From positions 13,083,501 to 13,147,500 of the forward strand of contig JAPQWV010000017.1 of assembly GCA_027422505.1 (NCBI GenBank): a stretch of DNA of 64,000 bases, read 5' to 3'. Every line of letters begins with the position of its first letter. Position 1 is the stretch's first letter. Source of the stretch: Craterostigma plantagineum. Its lineage: Eukaryota; Streptophyta; Magnoliopsida; Lamiales; Linderniaceae. Below, piece by piece: positions 22,642 through 34,103 of the stretch. Made by a program: the position numbers and the translations under genes. Below the pieces are notes generated by a model, which worked only from the letters and a program-made list of their open reading frames with translations, was not told the DNA's origin and searched no databases.

Positions 22642-22871
22642 TGTAACATTCCATCCCATACCGTGTGTTACCTGTAATTCGTCCTTACTGGGACCTGTGG
22701 GGTTGGGCCCACCACACTCCGACTGATAGTCTGGGCCCACTGTATCACTATTTAACCTTTCAGCATGCTTCGTCCTCACTCACACGCACCCTGGGCAAAC
22801 TTCCCAAGGGGTCACCCATCCCTAGATTGTCCCAAGTCAAGCACGCTTAACTTCGGAGTTTCTATAGATGG
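22642..22871 (-). mobile_element. Cassandra solo LTR, distal half
   Basis: Plus-strand reading starts TGTAACATTCCATCCCATAC and matches the first half of the Cassandra LTRs at 39490 and 40027. It carries a 5S rRNA-derived stretch at 22806-22862: box C as GGTCACCCATCC and box A as CAAGCACGCTTAACT, sense on the minus strand. It is interrupted after 22871 by Sirevirus E; the other half is 54418-54653. Flanking ATGGC (22637-22641 and 54654-54658) is its target duplication. The two halves total 466 bp, against 465 bp for the intact copies. Confidence 0.88.
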
Positions 22872-23206
22872 TGTTAGGTCCTACGGTTAACAACTCTATG
22901 ATCCTAGGCATGAATTCTAAGTAATTCGATGATAATGATTGTCATTAAGATTCGATCGAAAAACTCAAATGAAGAACAAGAGAGAGAATTCGAGTAGAGT
23001 GAGAAAGTTACTATTGTTTTTCTCTCTAGAAATTGAATTGCAAGCCTTTCGGATCAATTTCCAAAACTTTCTCTATTGATTGTGATAGTTTACAAAGTAT
23101 TTATACCAAACACACTTGGTATAAATATGTAACTAGTCCTAATCTAAGGACAAATATAAGAAAAGCCCCTAAATACAAGGACATCTAATAAAATCAAAGC
23201 ACAATT
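22872..23206 (-). mobile_element. 3' LTR of Sirevirus E, U3 start missing
   Basis: Matches 54062-54396 but lacks the outermost bases corresponding to AGAATTGATCTTCTACA, and the polypurine tract is absent. The envelope-like stop codon runs straight into the LTR at TTGTGCTT. A short deletion between AATTGTGC-like repeats would explain it. Confidence 0.8.
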
Positions 23207-24333
23207 TGTGCTTGATTGCTTGTCTGCCTTTTTAGTTGTCCTCGTCGGGCAAAGAATAACCTGCGCAAGCCCAGCGCTTGCTCAAAGTTCCTGAGCGTGT
23301 TCCTCAGCTCCATTCGCTCCTCGTTATCTTCAAGTAGTTCCATTAGGAGCGGCTGTTCTCTCACGAACCTGTGGATCCTCAGCATCGTATCTCGATTGAT
23401 TTCTTCCAACCTCTGCTCTATATTTCTCCTTGATGATCTTGAGCATCCCATCACAGAATTTGTGTATCTCAGTCTTCAGCATCATCCTAGTCTTCTTCAC
23501 GATTGGATTGTTGTAGGTGACGCCTAGGACTGAGCTGATGTGCACGTGATTGCTGGAAAGCCCTTCGATCTCAAGTCCTTTGTTTAGTGGAGCGGTCATG
23601 TTAACCTTCTTCATGTAGCTCTCCAGAGCCATCTGAAGGTCGTGTGCGGTGAAGTACTTGACTTGGCGCATCATGAACTGGTAGAGTCCCTTTAGTCCTT
23701 CTTTCTTGATGAAGCCTTAAGGACCTTTGTACTTTTCCACGTACAGTTGATAGAGACCTCATCAGCAGGGATGTACGGTAGGTCGCTCTCGCTTAGATCT
23801 TCTCGAGTTCTATCCACTCGCTCGATGGTGGAGTGAGGTGTTGGAAGTCCTCCTTTTCCACAGTATACGCTGAGTAGTTGGCATATTGGGGAGAGACTCT
23901 TATAGTGGCTCTTGACTTGTTCTTTAGTCATCCCCAGCCTTACATCAGGTCCAAGTTTAGTCAGCATCCAGAGGTAGGTCATCCTCTTCTGCTGATCCCA
24001 GTGAGAGATCCCTCTCAGCTCGAACTCGTTCGGCTTCTTAACTCTCTCCGGTGACTTCCAAATGTTTTCACGAACTTCTTCAAGGAAGGGGATTTCTATT
24101 TGAATGTTCTTCCACGGCGTTTCGATCCGAACGGTCCCCGGCATTTGTCTTGTGGGGAAAGCCGCTCGTTGCGCGATCAACTCTGGTAGCCTTGGGATTT
24201 CTTCTTGGTAGTCTTCACCTTCCTGAAGCTCATTGTCTTCTATGATTACGAGGTCTATGGAGGCTTGTTGTAGGAAATTCCGAACGTCCTGAAGTCGTTG
24301 TCTTTGACGCTCCTCGGGCATGGAATGGGTCAT
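23194..24333 (-). pseudogene. Sirevirus E envelope-like protein, C-terminal part
   Basis: Two overlapping frames. 24333-23692 has RQRLQDVRNFLQQASIDLVI, VRIETPWKNIQIEIPFLEEV and GISHWDQQKRMTYLWMLTKL. 23674-23330, then 23454-23194, has MMRQVKYFTAHDLQMALESY and LRNFEQALGLRRLFFARRGQ. A frameshift near 23700 separates the first two. The same protein is found decayed in element C, confirming that it belongs to this Sirevirus family. The function is unknown and no transmembrane segment is obvious here. Confidence 0.7.
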
Positions 24334-24446
24334 CCACTGACCTTAGAAGATGTATTTATCCAGAGCCTCGTGTGTATTGACACCATGTCCTGAAGGGCCC
24401 GGTTGGTCTGGAGCGACCGAGGGAGTAGCTTGAGTAGCTGCTAGGG

Positions 24447-26660
24447 CTATGAGCATCGCGGCACTTGCTTCTTCTTCCGGAAGCAAGGGGCTTGTAAAGG
24501 TCGGTGGGGTGGATGGGTCGACGGAGGCGTTCTGATGGTGGGTTGGTAGAATGGGCTTAGAGGTTGTGTGCGGTGCATGGTGGTTTGTGTAGTGGGTTGT
24601 GAGGTTTCTCCGGCTCCAGTTCTTGTCTGCACAGAGCCCAAGCCATGGCCTTGTTCTTGACCACTCGTAGATGTTCGTGGCCTCTTCTCCCCCTCATAAG
24701 GGTCCTGATTGTCAGGATCGTCATGTCTGCGTCTTGAGTGGGAGCTTTGGCCTCGGCAAGTTTCAGTCGCCTATAAAGAGACTCTTCTTGAGGCGACCGG
24801 ATGGAGAGGCGATCAGGCGGGCGAGTAGGATGTCGTGGAGCTCGGTTATGGGTATGGTGTATGGGTTGATGAGGCTGGATGAAGTGGCTAAAGGGTCGGT
24901 GGTTGTGGGTTGTGAATGTGTAAGGTTGGTTTGTGAGAAGGGCCTTCAGAGACAGGTGCTTTCCCGGTATCTCTGCGGGATGCCTCGATGGCGTGGAGTA
25001 CTCTCTACATGATCTTATCTTCCATGGATTGTACAGTGGCAGAGAGATCGGCCTGGAATTGCTCGTTCGTCACAAAAGGTGTGGAAGCCTCCGTCATAGA
25101 TGTTCCAGGTCGACTGATGTCGCCTGTTGACAACCCATGAGCAGACACCGACTCCATAGGTTGGCTCACAGTCACTTGAGGTTGTGACTGTATGAGACTT
25201 CCACCCAATCCTCGAGTCGAATCTTGAGGATTCTCCTCTATGGGTGTTACGGCAGGCTCAGGTTGGGCCTGCGAACCAGACACCGGAAGATTTGGTTGCG
25301 GCTCAAAATTGAGCGAAGTGCCGGCAACAAGCATGGTATCTGGTGCGGTGGTGACGGCGGGGAAGAGGGACTCCATCGGGATACTCAATCATCTGGGAGT
25401 CCGTCTGATGAGTCGGAGCTCCTCATCGGACTCGGTATCAGATGAGGTGGCCGTGTGAGGAGAAGGTTCGTGCTCCCCGTCCTCACGAGCCTGGTCCGTC
25501 ACCAGTGGAAGTGAGTTGTGCCCCTCTCGGGCTGTGCTTCTTGTAGAGGAGCCTCCTCGATAGGCTCTTCAAGCACGCCAACATATACAGGTACTTCCAC
25601 TTGGATCGTTTCTGTTGGGCCTCTTGTTCCAACTCGGTAGCCATAGCATCGATCAGCGTGGCATCTAAGTCCGGCATTGGCTCCTCGTGAGTTGGAGGCT
25701 CCAGCTCTAGTTCCTGAGCGACTTCATCAATCATCATGTCCTCAGGACTTGGCTGTTGTTACGGTTGGGGAGGGCTAACTCCAAAATCTGTCGGGGGCCC
25801 TCGAATCATCTCCTCGGTGAGGTGATTCTCCCGGCAGTACGTACGATATACGTCTCCTCTGGGGTCAGCGAGACGTAGAAGCTCAAAAGGAATTGGCATC
25901 GACGGTTGGTCCAAGTCCGTCAGCCGTGGATTGTGGAAGAATTTGAGCCTTGGTGGTTGATAATTTCCTCCAGGGGGTAGACGAGGGATGGACTCGTGCA
26001 ACTCCATCCTGATGATCACATTGAACCACCTACCGTAGGGCACGTTCTTGGATCTCTTATTCTCCTTTTGCCTGATCTGGTCTGCAGGATCATTCCAGAT
26101 CAGTTGCGTAAAATCATAGTTCCTGGAGAGATTTCGTGGAAAATCCGCAGAATGTTGTCGTTGCCCTTATCGAAGCCTGCATGCTTGGGTGATAGACACT
26201 TGTTCACGATCCCGAACAGTGTCTTCCACGGATGAGGGATACCGCTGCTCTGGACCTGAGCTAGCTTGGTGAGCTGCGGCTGATATCCCATCTGCATGAA
26301 ATCATGCACCATTTCTGCGTCTGATGGGAGCGGGTCGTAGTTTGCACTGTATGGCAAGTCCAGAATCACCCTGAACTGGTTCTTGTTCATATTAATGTGT
26401 CGCGTCCCAATTACGGTTGAGAAGGAGAAGGCCCCATTTTCCACTGCTCCTTGAATGCATCCCCAGAATTGCTGGAGATAGACCATTGGCACCAAGGCGG
26501 TTATCGTCAATGCATGCGAGATGGGGTGGCCTTGCAGAATTGATATGATAATATCATCTGGACACCGAAAGGTGGTCAGATCGAGTTGAAAATTTGTATC
26601 CTGGACCTTCAGGTACAGGTTGTGGTCGTATATGTGATTATAACGAGGATAGCGATCCAT
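24447..26660 (-). pseudogene. Sirevirus E envelope-like protein, N-terminal and central part
   Basis: Start at 26660 (MDRYPRYNHIYDHNLYLKVQ). The first 186 codons contain GHPISHALTITALVPMVYLQ, QFRVILDLPY and HPWKTLFGIVNKCLS, a pattern I associate with envelope-like or accessory proteins of plant copia elements. It continues at 26043-25759 with VPYGRWFNVIIRMELHES, at 25737-25483 (acidic), and at 25388-25005 and 24641-24447 as Pro, Ser, Thr and Gln-rich linkers. Stops and shifts separate the pieces. LARD F lies upstream of the start. Confidence 0.65.
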
Positions 26661-26939
26661 CTGAAAAATAAGATATATAAAAGTTCATTAGTTCATAAAT
26701 TTAATTTTAGTCGAAAATTGATTTAATTTCACCAAACTATAATATTGTGACAAGTCATGACATGTTTGATGAATTTTGAATTGAAATTGTGTAGTATGCT
26801 GGTATAATTGATTTTGAAAAATGTAATGGCATGTTCGTAATTTCGAATGAAACATATAACGCGTGGAAGAAACTTCGAAACTTTCTAAGTGTTTGATCGT
26901 GGAAAATGTCACTGTTCATGCCGAGATATTTTACGCTCG

Positions 26940-28340
26940 AAAAATTTGATTTTCGAATTGATTTCCTATGCATTGATTTCAATTGAAATAACTCCGTTTA
27001 ATTTTGCGATTGAAAAAATTTTTATTCGCTTAATGTTCTCTACAGTGTAAAAGACTTAGAAAAAAATCTTCTAAGTGTTGAAGTTGGAATCGTGAGACTG
27101 TAGCCGATCAATTTTACGATCGCAAAAAATTCCGCGTAAATTTACTATCGAGAAATTATTTCTCAGGTAAATTTACTATCGAAAAATTTTCCTCGATTGA
27201 ATAAAATTTTTCGATTTGAAATTTGTTGAGAGGTACGTGATTTTCGATCCTAAGTAAAATTTTCGCTACGATATTTTTCTAAAGAGAAATTAGTCAACGA
27301 AAAACTAAGTCGATCGTCGAGAAATTTTTCGATCAATTAAATCCTAAGCGGCGAATTTTACGATCGAAAAATTAAGCGTTGAAAAATTAATTTTTCGCTG
27401 CTAAATTTTTGCGACCGAACTAAAATGGAATCGAAAATTCTATTTTGCGATAGTAAGTTTTACGCTCGATCTAATTTGCATCTAAATTGTCTATTCAGCG
27501 CTTAAATTTTTCGCTCGCAGAAAATCCTAATTAGATTTCTCGATGGTAAGTGATTTGTCGGTCAAAATCTTCTTTCTTAGCGACTAAGTCAGAATTTAGC
27601 GATCGAAAACTAAATCGATACAAACTGTATCTCAATTGAATCGCAATTCAATTAAGACTCTTTGCGATCGACAAAGTTCTTCGACGGCTTCAAACATTCA
27701 AATACCCAGTTTCTATCAACACTGAACTTAGTGGGCTAAGATGCAGATTTTTCGAAAGTTTAACTACCAGATATTGTAAAAACATCGAAACTATCTTAAG
27801 TGCAGGCATTAACCCAGATAAAACTCGTAAACATGCCTAAATCACTATAAAATAGTATACGGTTTTCACAGTTTGAAGAACAGTCGAGAATCTAATCCTA
27901 ATCACGCGAAAAACTACAAAATGCAGATGGTAATGGAGTTAAATCGCATTCAAATGTCAAATGAATCTCATTTCTACCTTAAACAGACAATTTGGTGTTG
28001 AGAATCGAAAGATTTTTGAGAATTTTGAAATGTCTGTGAAAGTTTTTCGAGAGAGAAATTTTTGCGACTTCGGGTTGCGTGATAAAAAGTTTTTCGACTG
28101 ACCAAAAAGTGAACTTTTATTAACTCGCCGGTTTGCGATTTGACATTTTGCGATTAAATGGATCTGGCCCATTACTATTTGCGCTCGAGAAATATTGATT
28201 CAATAATTGCTCTTCAATTCAATTTCTCGATCGCAAATTATCGTGGCCAATCAAAATCGTTCCCAACACTTTTACGATCGAGAAACATATGATTGCGAAT
28301 TAATTCTTATATCCAATTTCTCGTTTGTAAGTACTTCTAA
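26940..28340. repeat. CGATCG palindromic word cluster
   Basis: Repeated short words such as TTTTACGATCGAAAAATT (27356), TTTTACGATCGCAAAAAATT (27111) and TTTTACGATCGAGAAAC (28270). The same words occur in the 5' leader of E (TTTTTCGATCGAAAAATTAA at 53571) and in its LTR (TTCGATCGAAAAAC). Confidence 0.7.
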
Positions 28341-29499
28341 AATTTTCAGATTGATCCCTATTTCAAATAAAATCACATTGTAATGCTCCATCTCAGAATT
28401 AAAATAAATGCAATTAACTCCCTGGATTTTCTGTGTAGTAACGTCTAGCTCCCGTGGCAGAAAAAAAAATTTGTACCACTTAGAGAGAGAAAAAAACGTT
28501 AGAAATAATAGAGTTAATCAACAATTATTTTTGGCATGTTTTCCTTTGAAATATTTGGTCAGTGACAATAGCTCCTTGTCTTGTAGTGTCGACGTCTTAC
28601 TCCTTTATTTTGTTTGAAGAAATCTGAAATACTCAGAGAAAAAACGTCAAAAATATTTGAAGCTAATGCACGATTTTTATATTTACTCCCCCTCAAATAA
28701 TGCGCAAGAATTGACTTAACATGAAAACATATGAAATCAATTCAAGTAACGAGCATAAAATACGCAATATACCTAGTAAGCACATATACATGGTCCCCAA
28801 AAACATGTATTGAAGATATTGCGTGAGGGTAAGAACAATGAAATATCTATCGCATTTAAACAATTCAGTACCAATGCAATCTAAAATTACATTTAGAATG
28901 TGCGATAACGAAATAAATTCGCATTTATTCAATTCAACGCATATGAAACATAATATTTCATGTCAGAATGTGCGAAATTTTCCTATCACGATTTATTTTT
29001 CATATACTATTATTATAGTATGGGTGGGGTCAGATTATTTTGCTTCGATCAATCGTCATACCTAAAATTTTTCGAGACATTTGAAAGAAGAAAATGCCGT
29101 CAAGTCATGTCGTCAAACTAAAAACCTAAGTTCATAGACTGGTCCATTTCGACAACTCTCACTAGGTTCGCTCTAGCACTCAATTATTTTTAACTTGGGA
29201 TTTTTACATTTATATCACTCAAGTCAGCACAAGCAATTTTAAGTCAATTTACCTGTAATCGAGGCATTTTTAATCATTTCACCGTCAATTGGAATCAAAG
29301 GGATGTAAGGTTTTTAGTTTGGCTAGGACTCAGAAGGGAAGGTATTTAGAGGAAAGTGAGCTTATCACTTCGTCATCTACCATTTCTACGCCCGTCTCCT
29401 TTTGCGTCTTTCTTCTTTTCAATCTTTTCTCCCTCTTTTTCTTTTAAGAACTATCCCTTTCTATGCTATGCTCAAGCTGAAGCTCCGCTTCTCGACGAG

Positions 29500-29765
29500 G
29501 CCATAGGAGATTATCGTAGGCGAAGTTCTTCTTGTTGGTTCTCGGGCCGATGCCGTGCCCCTCTTCTCTTAATCCCTAGTGAGGTTTCAGAGATTATCAT
29601 TTTGGAAAAATTCACGGTTGTGGAATTCGTACCCAGGTCTGCGCTCCTCTTCTCGCTTCCCGATATAAGACCGGATTATCGTTGGAGAAGTTAACTTCGT
29701 GGTGCTCCTCTTTCCAGCCGTTCTGACGAGTGTACGAGATTATCGTTGGAGAAGTTCACAGCAGG
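29500..29765. repeat. Four-copy degenerate GATTATCGTTGGAGAAGTT repeat
   Basis: Copies near 29509, 29591, 29665 and 29732, each about 20-25 bases and spaced about 70-80 bases apart. The last two are near identical. No function is apparent. Confidence 0.6.
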
Positions 29766-30049
29766 ATCCCTGCCACCTTCTAAGAAATATTCGGAAGGCA
29801 GGTTCCTTTGGTCTGATTTTTGCGCGTTGAGCAATGCCTTCTTTTGTCATCATCCTCTTTTCTTCTTTCTTCTTCTCTTCTTTTTTTTTATTTTCTCTGT
29901 GATACCCCGAAATTTCATGAACATTATAATTTGCGAATCTATTGTATATTATATGGTTATGTTAATTTATTATGTGTCTACTTGATTTTATATGATATGA
30001 TTTATAATATAATATATGTGTTATATGAACTATAGTAGAATCGATTGAT

Positions 30050-31111
30050 TGAGGATTGAAATGAAATTTGAAGAGAACGTCGAGATGTTTGTGTAAGGAG
30101 ATTTCGAGATTTTTTTTAATGAATGTAGAAAGAGGATCTCGAAAATAATGTCGAGATGATGATAATAGAATGTCGAAATTATTAGATAGCTCGAGATAAA
30201 AGTTTCGAGGTTTGTTTTGGAATTGTATGCCGAAATATTAAGAAGCTCGACATTTAGTTGAAATTGATGTCGAGATTTCTAGGTTAGATCTCGAGGTTTT
30301 AGTATAAAGAATGAGTAATTTAAGGAATAAAATACTAAAATTTGGTTTGTGATGGTAGGTAAGGGTTATAATTCCTTAGAAATCAATACACGATAATGAT
30401 GAGCGGATGAATCCAAATTTCAAAAGCTAAAGACAAAACCAAAAGCTATTTAAGATTTAAGTAATAATAATAATTAGAACCTTATGAATAAGAAACGAAG
30501 ACTTCAATCCTTTGAACACAAACCTTACAAAACTCTCGATAATTAAGAAGGAGAAGAAGAAACAAAAAGCAGTTTTCCATAAGCTAGGAGGAGGTATGAA
30601 ATTTCTATCTTAATCTATATATTTTAATTCATATTTAGCATACTAACTATTGGAATTAGGTTTTAAAAATCAGGGACTAGGAAAAATAATTCCTTAGTTA
30701 AAGATCAGATATGGTACTCAAATCGCATATGTTGAAGTTCATATGGTATTTAAACTGTTCTTGGAAAATCGGGTTTTTGTCGAAAGTTTATATGGGTTTA
30801 GAAGTAAATAGTGTTTATGATTCGGGAAGATTAGGGTTTGTTTAATGTCGAAGTGTTAGATGAGATAGTGCCGAGATTTACATAACTGTCGAGAAGGATA
30901 TCGAAGAATTTTATGTGGATGTCGAGATAGTTAGGAAGTGTTTTGAAATTTATAAGATCTTGACATGAGTCTTGTGTAGTTGTGAATCTCGAATAAATGT
31001 CGAAATGTTTGTGTGAGGAGGATGTCGAATTAAATAAAGATGTCGACATGTTATTGTTATTTGAAGTGGGATCTCGAGTAAGATGTCGACATGTTTTGAG
31101 AAGTTATAATC

Positions 31112-31163
<52 letters not shown>

Positions 31164-31870
31164 GACATTGGATCTCGAGTGAAATAAGATGTCGATATGT
31201 GGTGAGAGGTTTCGAGTTTTATGAAATTTGGAATAAATATCGAATAGGATGTCGAAGTCCATGTTGATAAAAAATCGAAATCCTTACAAGATTCATTCTA
31301 TATTTATATCGAGATTTGTGTTGAAAATGTTGAGATTTAATGTTCAAGGGAGAACCATGAGGTCCCTAGTATAGTGTCGAGATAAGCTGTATTTAAATGT
31401 CGAAGTTTTTTTTTTTTTGTAAAAACATATCAAAGTCTTTAACTATATATCTCGACATTTTACTTAAAATGTCGACCTCTATCTCAAGAAAGCCATATCG
31501 AAATCCTTAGTATAATACAGAGATTTGTTTCTATCATTTCGAGATTTTCTTTATAATATAATGTCGAAATTTGATTTAACTTACAACTCGAGATCTTTGT
31601 GTAGTAAATAAATCTTATAATGTCGAGATCTTTAATCCTATTATATACAATATCGAAATTGTAATGCTTAGTTTAAAAACCCGAGATCTATATAAGCTCC
31701 AATTCGAGATGTTATGTCGAGACTTTATGTAACAAATTTCGAAACATCTTACAAAGTATACCTCGAGATCTTTAATTACAATATCGACATGCTTCTCATA
31801 ATTATGTCGAGATCTTGATATATCATCTAAATATCGAATTCCTATATGTATGATGTCGAGATCCTTATAA
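30050..31870. repeat. Dispersed TCGAGAT/ATGTCGA word array in LTR F (5' copy)
   Basis: Dozens of copies of ATGTCGAGAT, ATGTCGAAAT and TCTCGA-type words at 15-60 base spacing throughout the LTR body, with unrelated sequence between. The second LTR repeats the array at 42950-44740. Confidence 0.85.
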
Positions 31871-32910
31871 ATCTCTGAATAGTATTTCTCAGTTTAGGTT
31901 AAGTTCTAAATTTTAGGGTTTCAAAATTTATAGAAGTCAAAACTAGGGATCTCAAATTAAGCCACTTTAGTAAAATTGTAGATGGACTAACAAACCCTAA
32001 TTTTGTATGTTTCTATACTTAGGGTTCAAAGGTTAGCGATTTACCGTACGAAAGCTAAGGATACCAGGTAAGTGGAAATCCCAACTACAGCACATAAGTT
32101 ACATGTTTGTATTTGAATTACGTGGTTATCTGTGTTGTATGATTTTGCGTGACGTGAGTTATGTGAAATTACGTGATTATGTGGCAACCTGTCTTGTTTG
32201 CTTTATGTGAGGTGCTTTGGCGATAATGAAATCGCACGGTGAGCTATTAATTATGATTTTGCGATGACGTGGGAAACCAGTTGGTACACCATATCATGGT
32301 ATGTTATGTGCACGTTTGGAGTTATTTTTATTTTGGGAAAGTGAACATGCATTGCATTTATCGCTTGTAGGCGAGCATGGTATGTATGCATGGCATTATT
32401 TATGTGGCATTATCATGTGCATACATGCATTTTGTGAGGATTATTAGTATGAGTATGCACGGTATCGTCTGAGAACAAAATATGTTTGACGATATTAGTA
32501 TTTGATGTAGACTCACGAATGAGTCATAGCTACTTCTGCGAAAGCACCATGACGGGGGTAAAACCGTCGAATATATTTACCTAAATTATTTAGGTAATGG
32601 GAAGGCACATAGTATAACTATAGTGCCAGGAAAGTGGTTTGATAGAGGGGCGACCCGGTGAATGATAAGACTGGAGATAAACCCTAGTTTTATCCTAGCC
32701 AGTGTGGGCCACAATCGTATTTTATCCGTATAGGATTTGAGCTCATGATATGATGGTGTGCGTAGTAAGTAGCTAAGGGCCCTGAGAGAATGGGAAAAAT
32801 GAGAGAAATGAGAAAAGAATGAGAATGATACGAGAATACAAGCGTTAGTAAGCATTGGCGCGGATGCCTTTGCTATTTTGGCACGTGCATACATGCATAT
32901 TTCCACTTAC

Positions 32911-33050
32911 TGAGATTTATAGCTCATTCCACGTTTTATGTGTTGTAGGTAAGATCTAGTCAGACGTTGAGACATGTCACGACTCAGGCAGGCTGATGGT
33001 GGTGACTCCACGTACTTTTGAGGGCTGGGCGTACATGGATGTGACCTGAT
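32911..33050 (+). promoter_or_regulatory. Conserved LTR U5 module, copy in F 5' LTR
   Basis: Hairpin TGAGAT-TTAT-AGCTCA at 32911-32926 (one mismatch; perfect TGAGCT/AGCTCA in the other LTR), TTGTAGGTAAG at 32943-32953, then GGTGACTCCACGTACTTTTG at 33001-33020 and GTACATGGATGTGACCTGAT at 33031-33050. Confidence 0.7.
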
Positions 33051-33247
33051 GGTGTTATTATTATGTTCGAAATATTTTAATGTGTGGGACTAAGATAATT
33101 GTAAGATAAGACGTCTGCGGCATAAATGTTGAGTGTATAATATTAAATTATTAAATAAGAGTGTTTTTTTTTAAAATCGGGTCTTCCGCAGCTTACGTTG
33201 CGAAAAATCCGCCAAACTAGTAATAGAAAAAGTGGGGTGTTACAGTG

Positions 33248-33329
33248 TGGTATCAGAGCTTATGTTATAGGTTATGAAGACAGTCCATGTACGGCCGCTC
33301 AAAAGTCTGGAGGATCAGCCTTGCCTGTA
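33248..33329 (+). promoter_or_regulatory. PBS and conserved leader of LARD F
   Basis: TGGTATCAGAGC (33248-33259) matches initiator methionine tRNA. The following 70 bases, including GTCCATGTACGGCCGCTCA and CAGCCTTGCCTGTA, match the leader of coding element G (62185-62101 on the minus strand) at most positions. It ends with a splice-donor-like GTAAGT. Confidence 0.8.
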
Positions 33330-33729
33330 AGTTTCATGTTTGATGTGATTATGTGATTATAATGACGTGCTTATATGTTTGGATGATTGTAGATGTAACA
33401 AGAAAATGACTAACAGACATTGGGAATATGTTGGCGAATCAAGTTGTGGGGTTGTATTCTCTATGAACGAACATGACTTGGTATAGTTGAATCTTATGGA
33501 ACTGATCCAAGAACTGTAACGACCCGACTTCCTAAATACGTATTTTGGCGGATTTATGCAACGTAAGCAGCGAAAAGCCCATTTAATTAAAACTTTTTAA
33601 AACGTATGAATACAAATATACACGAGTTCAATATTGTTCTCACGAGGTCCACATTTATTCATTGGGCCGAAGCCCAAAAATGTAAACACATGAAACATAA
33701 TTTAAATCACTCCATAGGTCGCGTCACAT

Positions 33730-33812
33730 GTACTGCTCCGCCCTCAAAAGTCCGTGAAGTCACCGCCATCAGCCGCCTTACCTACACACGTAAACCCTGA
33801 GCTTTTGCCCAG
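33730..33812 (-). promoter_or_regulatory. Conserved LTR U5 module, copy in P left LTR
   Basis: Minus strand: hairpin CTGGGC-AAAA-GCTCAG at 33812-33797, then GTGTGTAGGTAAG, then GGTGACTTCACGGACTTTTG and GGGCGGAGCAGTACATGTG. Same order and spacing as in Y and F. Confidence 0.7.
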
Positions 33813-33990
33813 TAGATGAAAATATGCATGAATGCAAATGCTCTCACATCCCAAACCTGACACCTCACCAATGCACTCTCGACAACTTTCGAGCATACGC
33901 TCGTTCCTACAACAACTCTCAACTCCTAAAACAGGGCCCTAGGCTAGACTCGGAATCCACGCATAAATGACATATAATACCATGATAGTA

Positions 33991-34103
33991 CGGCCCCATC
34001 TCGGTCTCAACCGTAACTATAACAATGACATGTGGTAACGGCCCCATCTCGGTCTCAACCGCACCTAAAATAGTAACAAGCGGCCCCACCTCGGTCTCAA
34101 CCG
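33991..34103. repeat. Three spaced 23-bp units in P left LTR
   Basis: Units at 33991-34013, 34039-34061 and 34081-34103 share the core CCCCATCTCGGTCTCAACC (the third has one substitution), separated by 19-25 unrelated bases. Mirror copies lie at 38899-38921, 38941-38963 and 38989-39011. Confidence 0.9.

Larger units (their letters stand above)
26661..29892. other. Sirevirus E pol-to-envelope spacer, non-coding
   Basis: 3.2 kb, AT-rich, without recognisable coding. From 26940 to 28340 it is studded with the CGATCG word flanked by T and A runs. From 28400 to 29300 it is plain AT-rich sequence. From 29340 to 29890 it is CT-rich with a four-copy degenerate repeat. It ends at the TTCTC target duplication of LARD F and resumes at 46081. 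Confidence 0.6.
29898..33244 (+). mobile_element. 5' LTR of LARD F
   Basis: 3347 bp, TGTGATACCCCGAAATTTC to GTGGGGTGTTACA. Highly similar to 42762-46080, with a TA run of different length (31114-31161) and a segment at 32630-32690 that is absent from the other copy near 45510. Confidence 0.93.

Noticed and set aside
29356..29694. 112-codon plus-strand frame starting in CT-rich DNA
   Set aside because: The composition and internal DNA repeats explain it, and no homology can be recognised.
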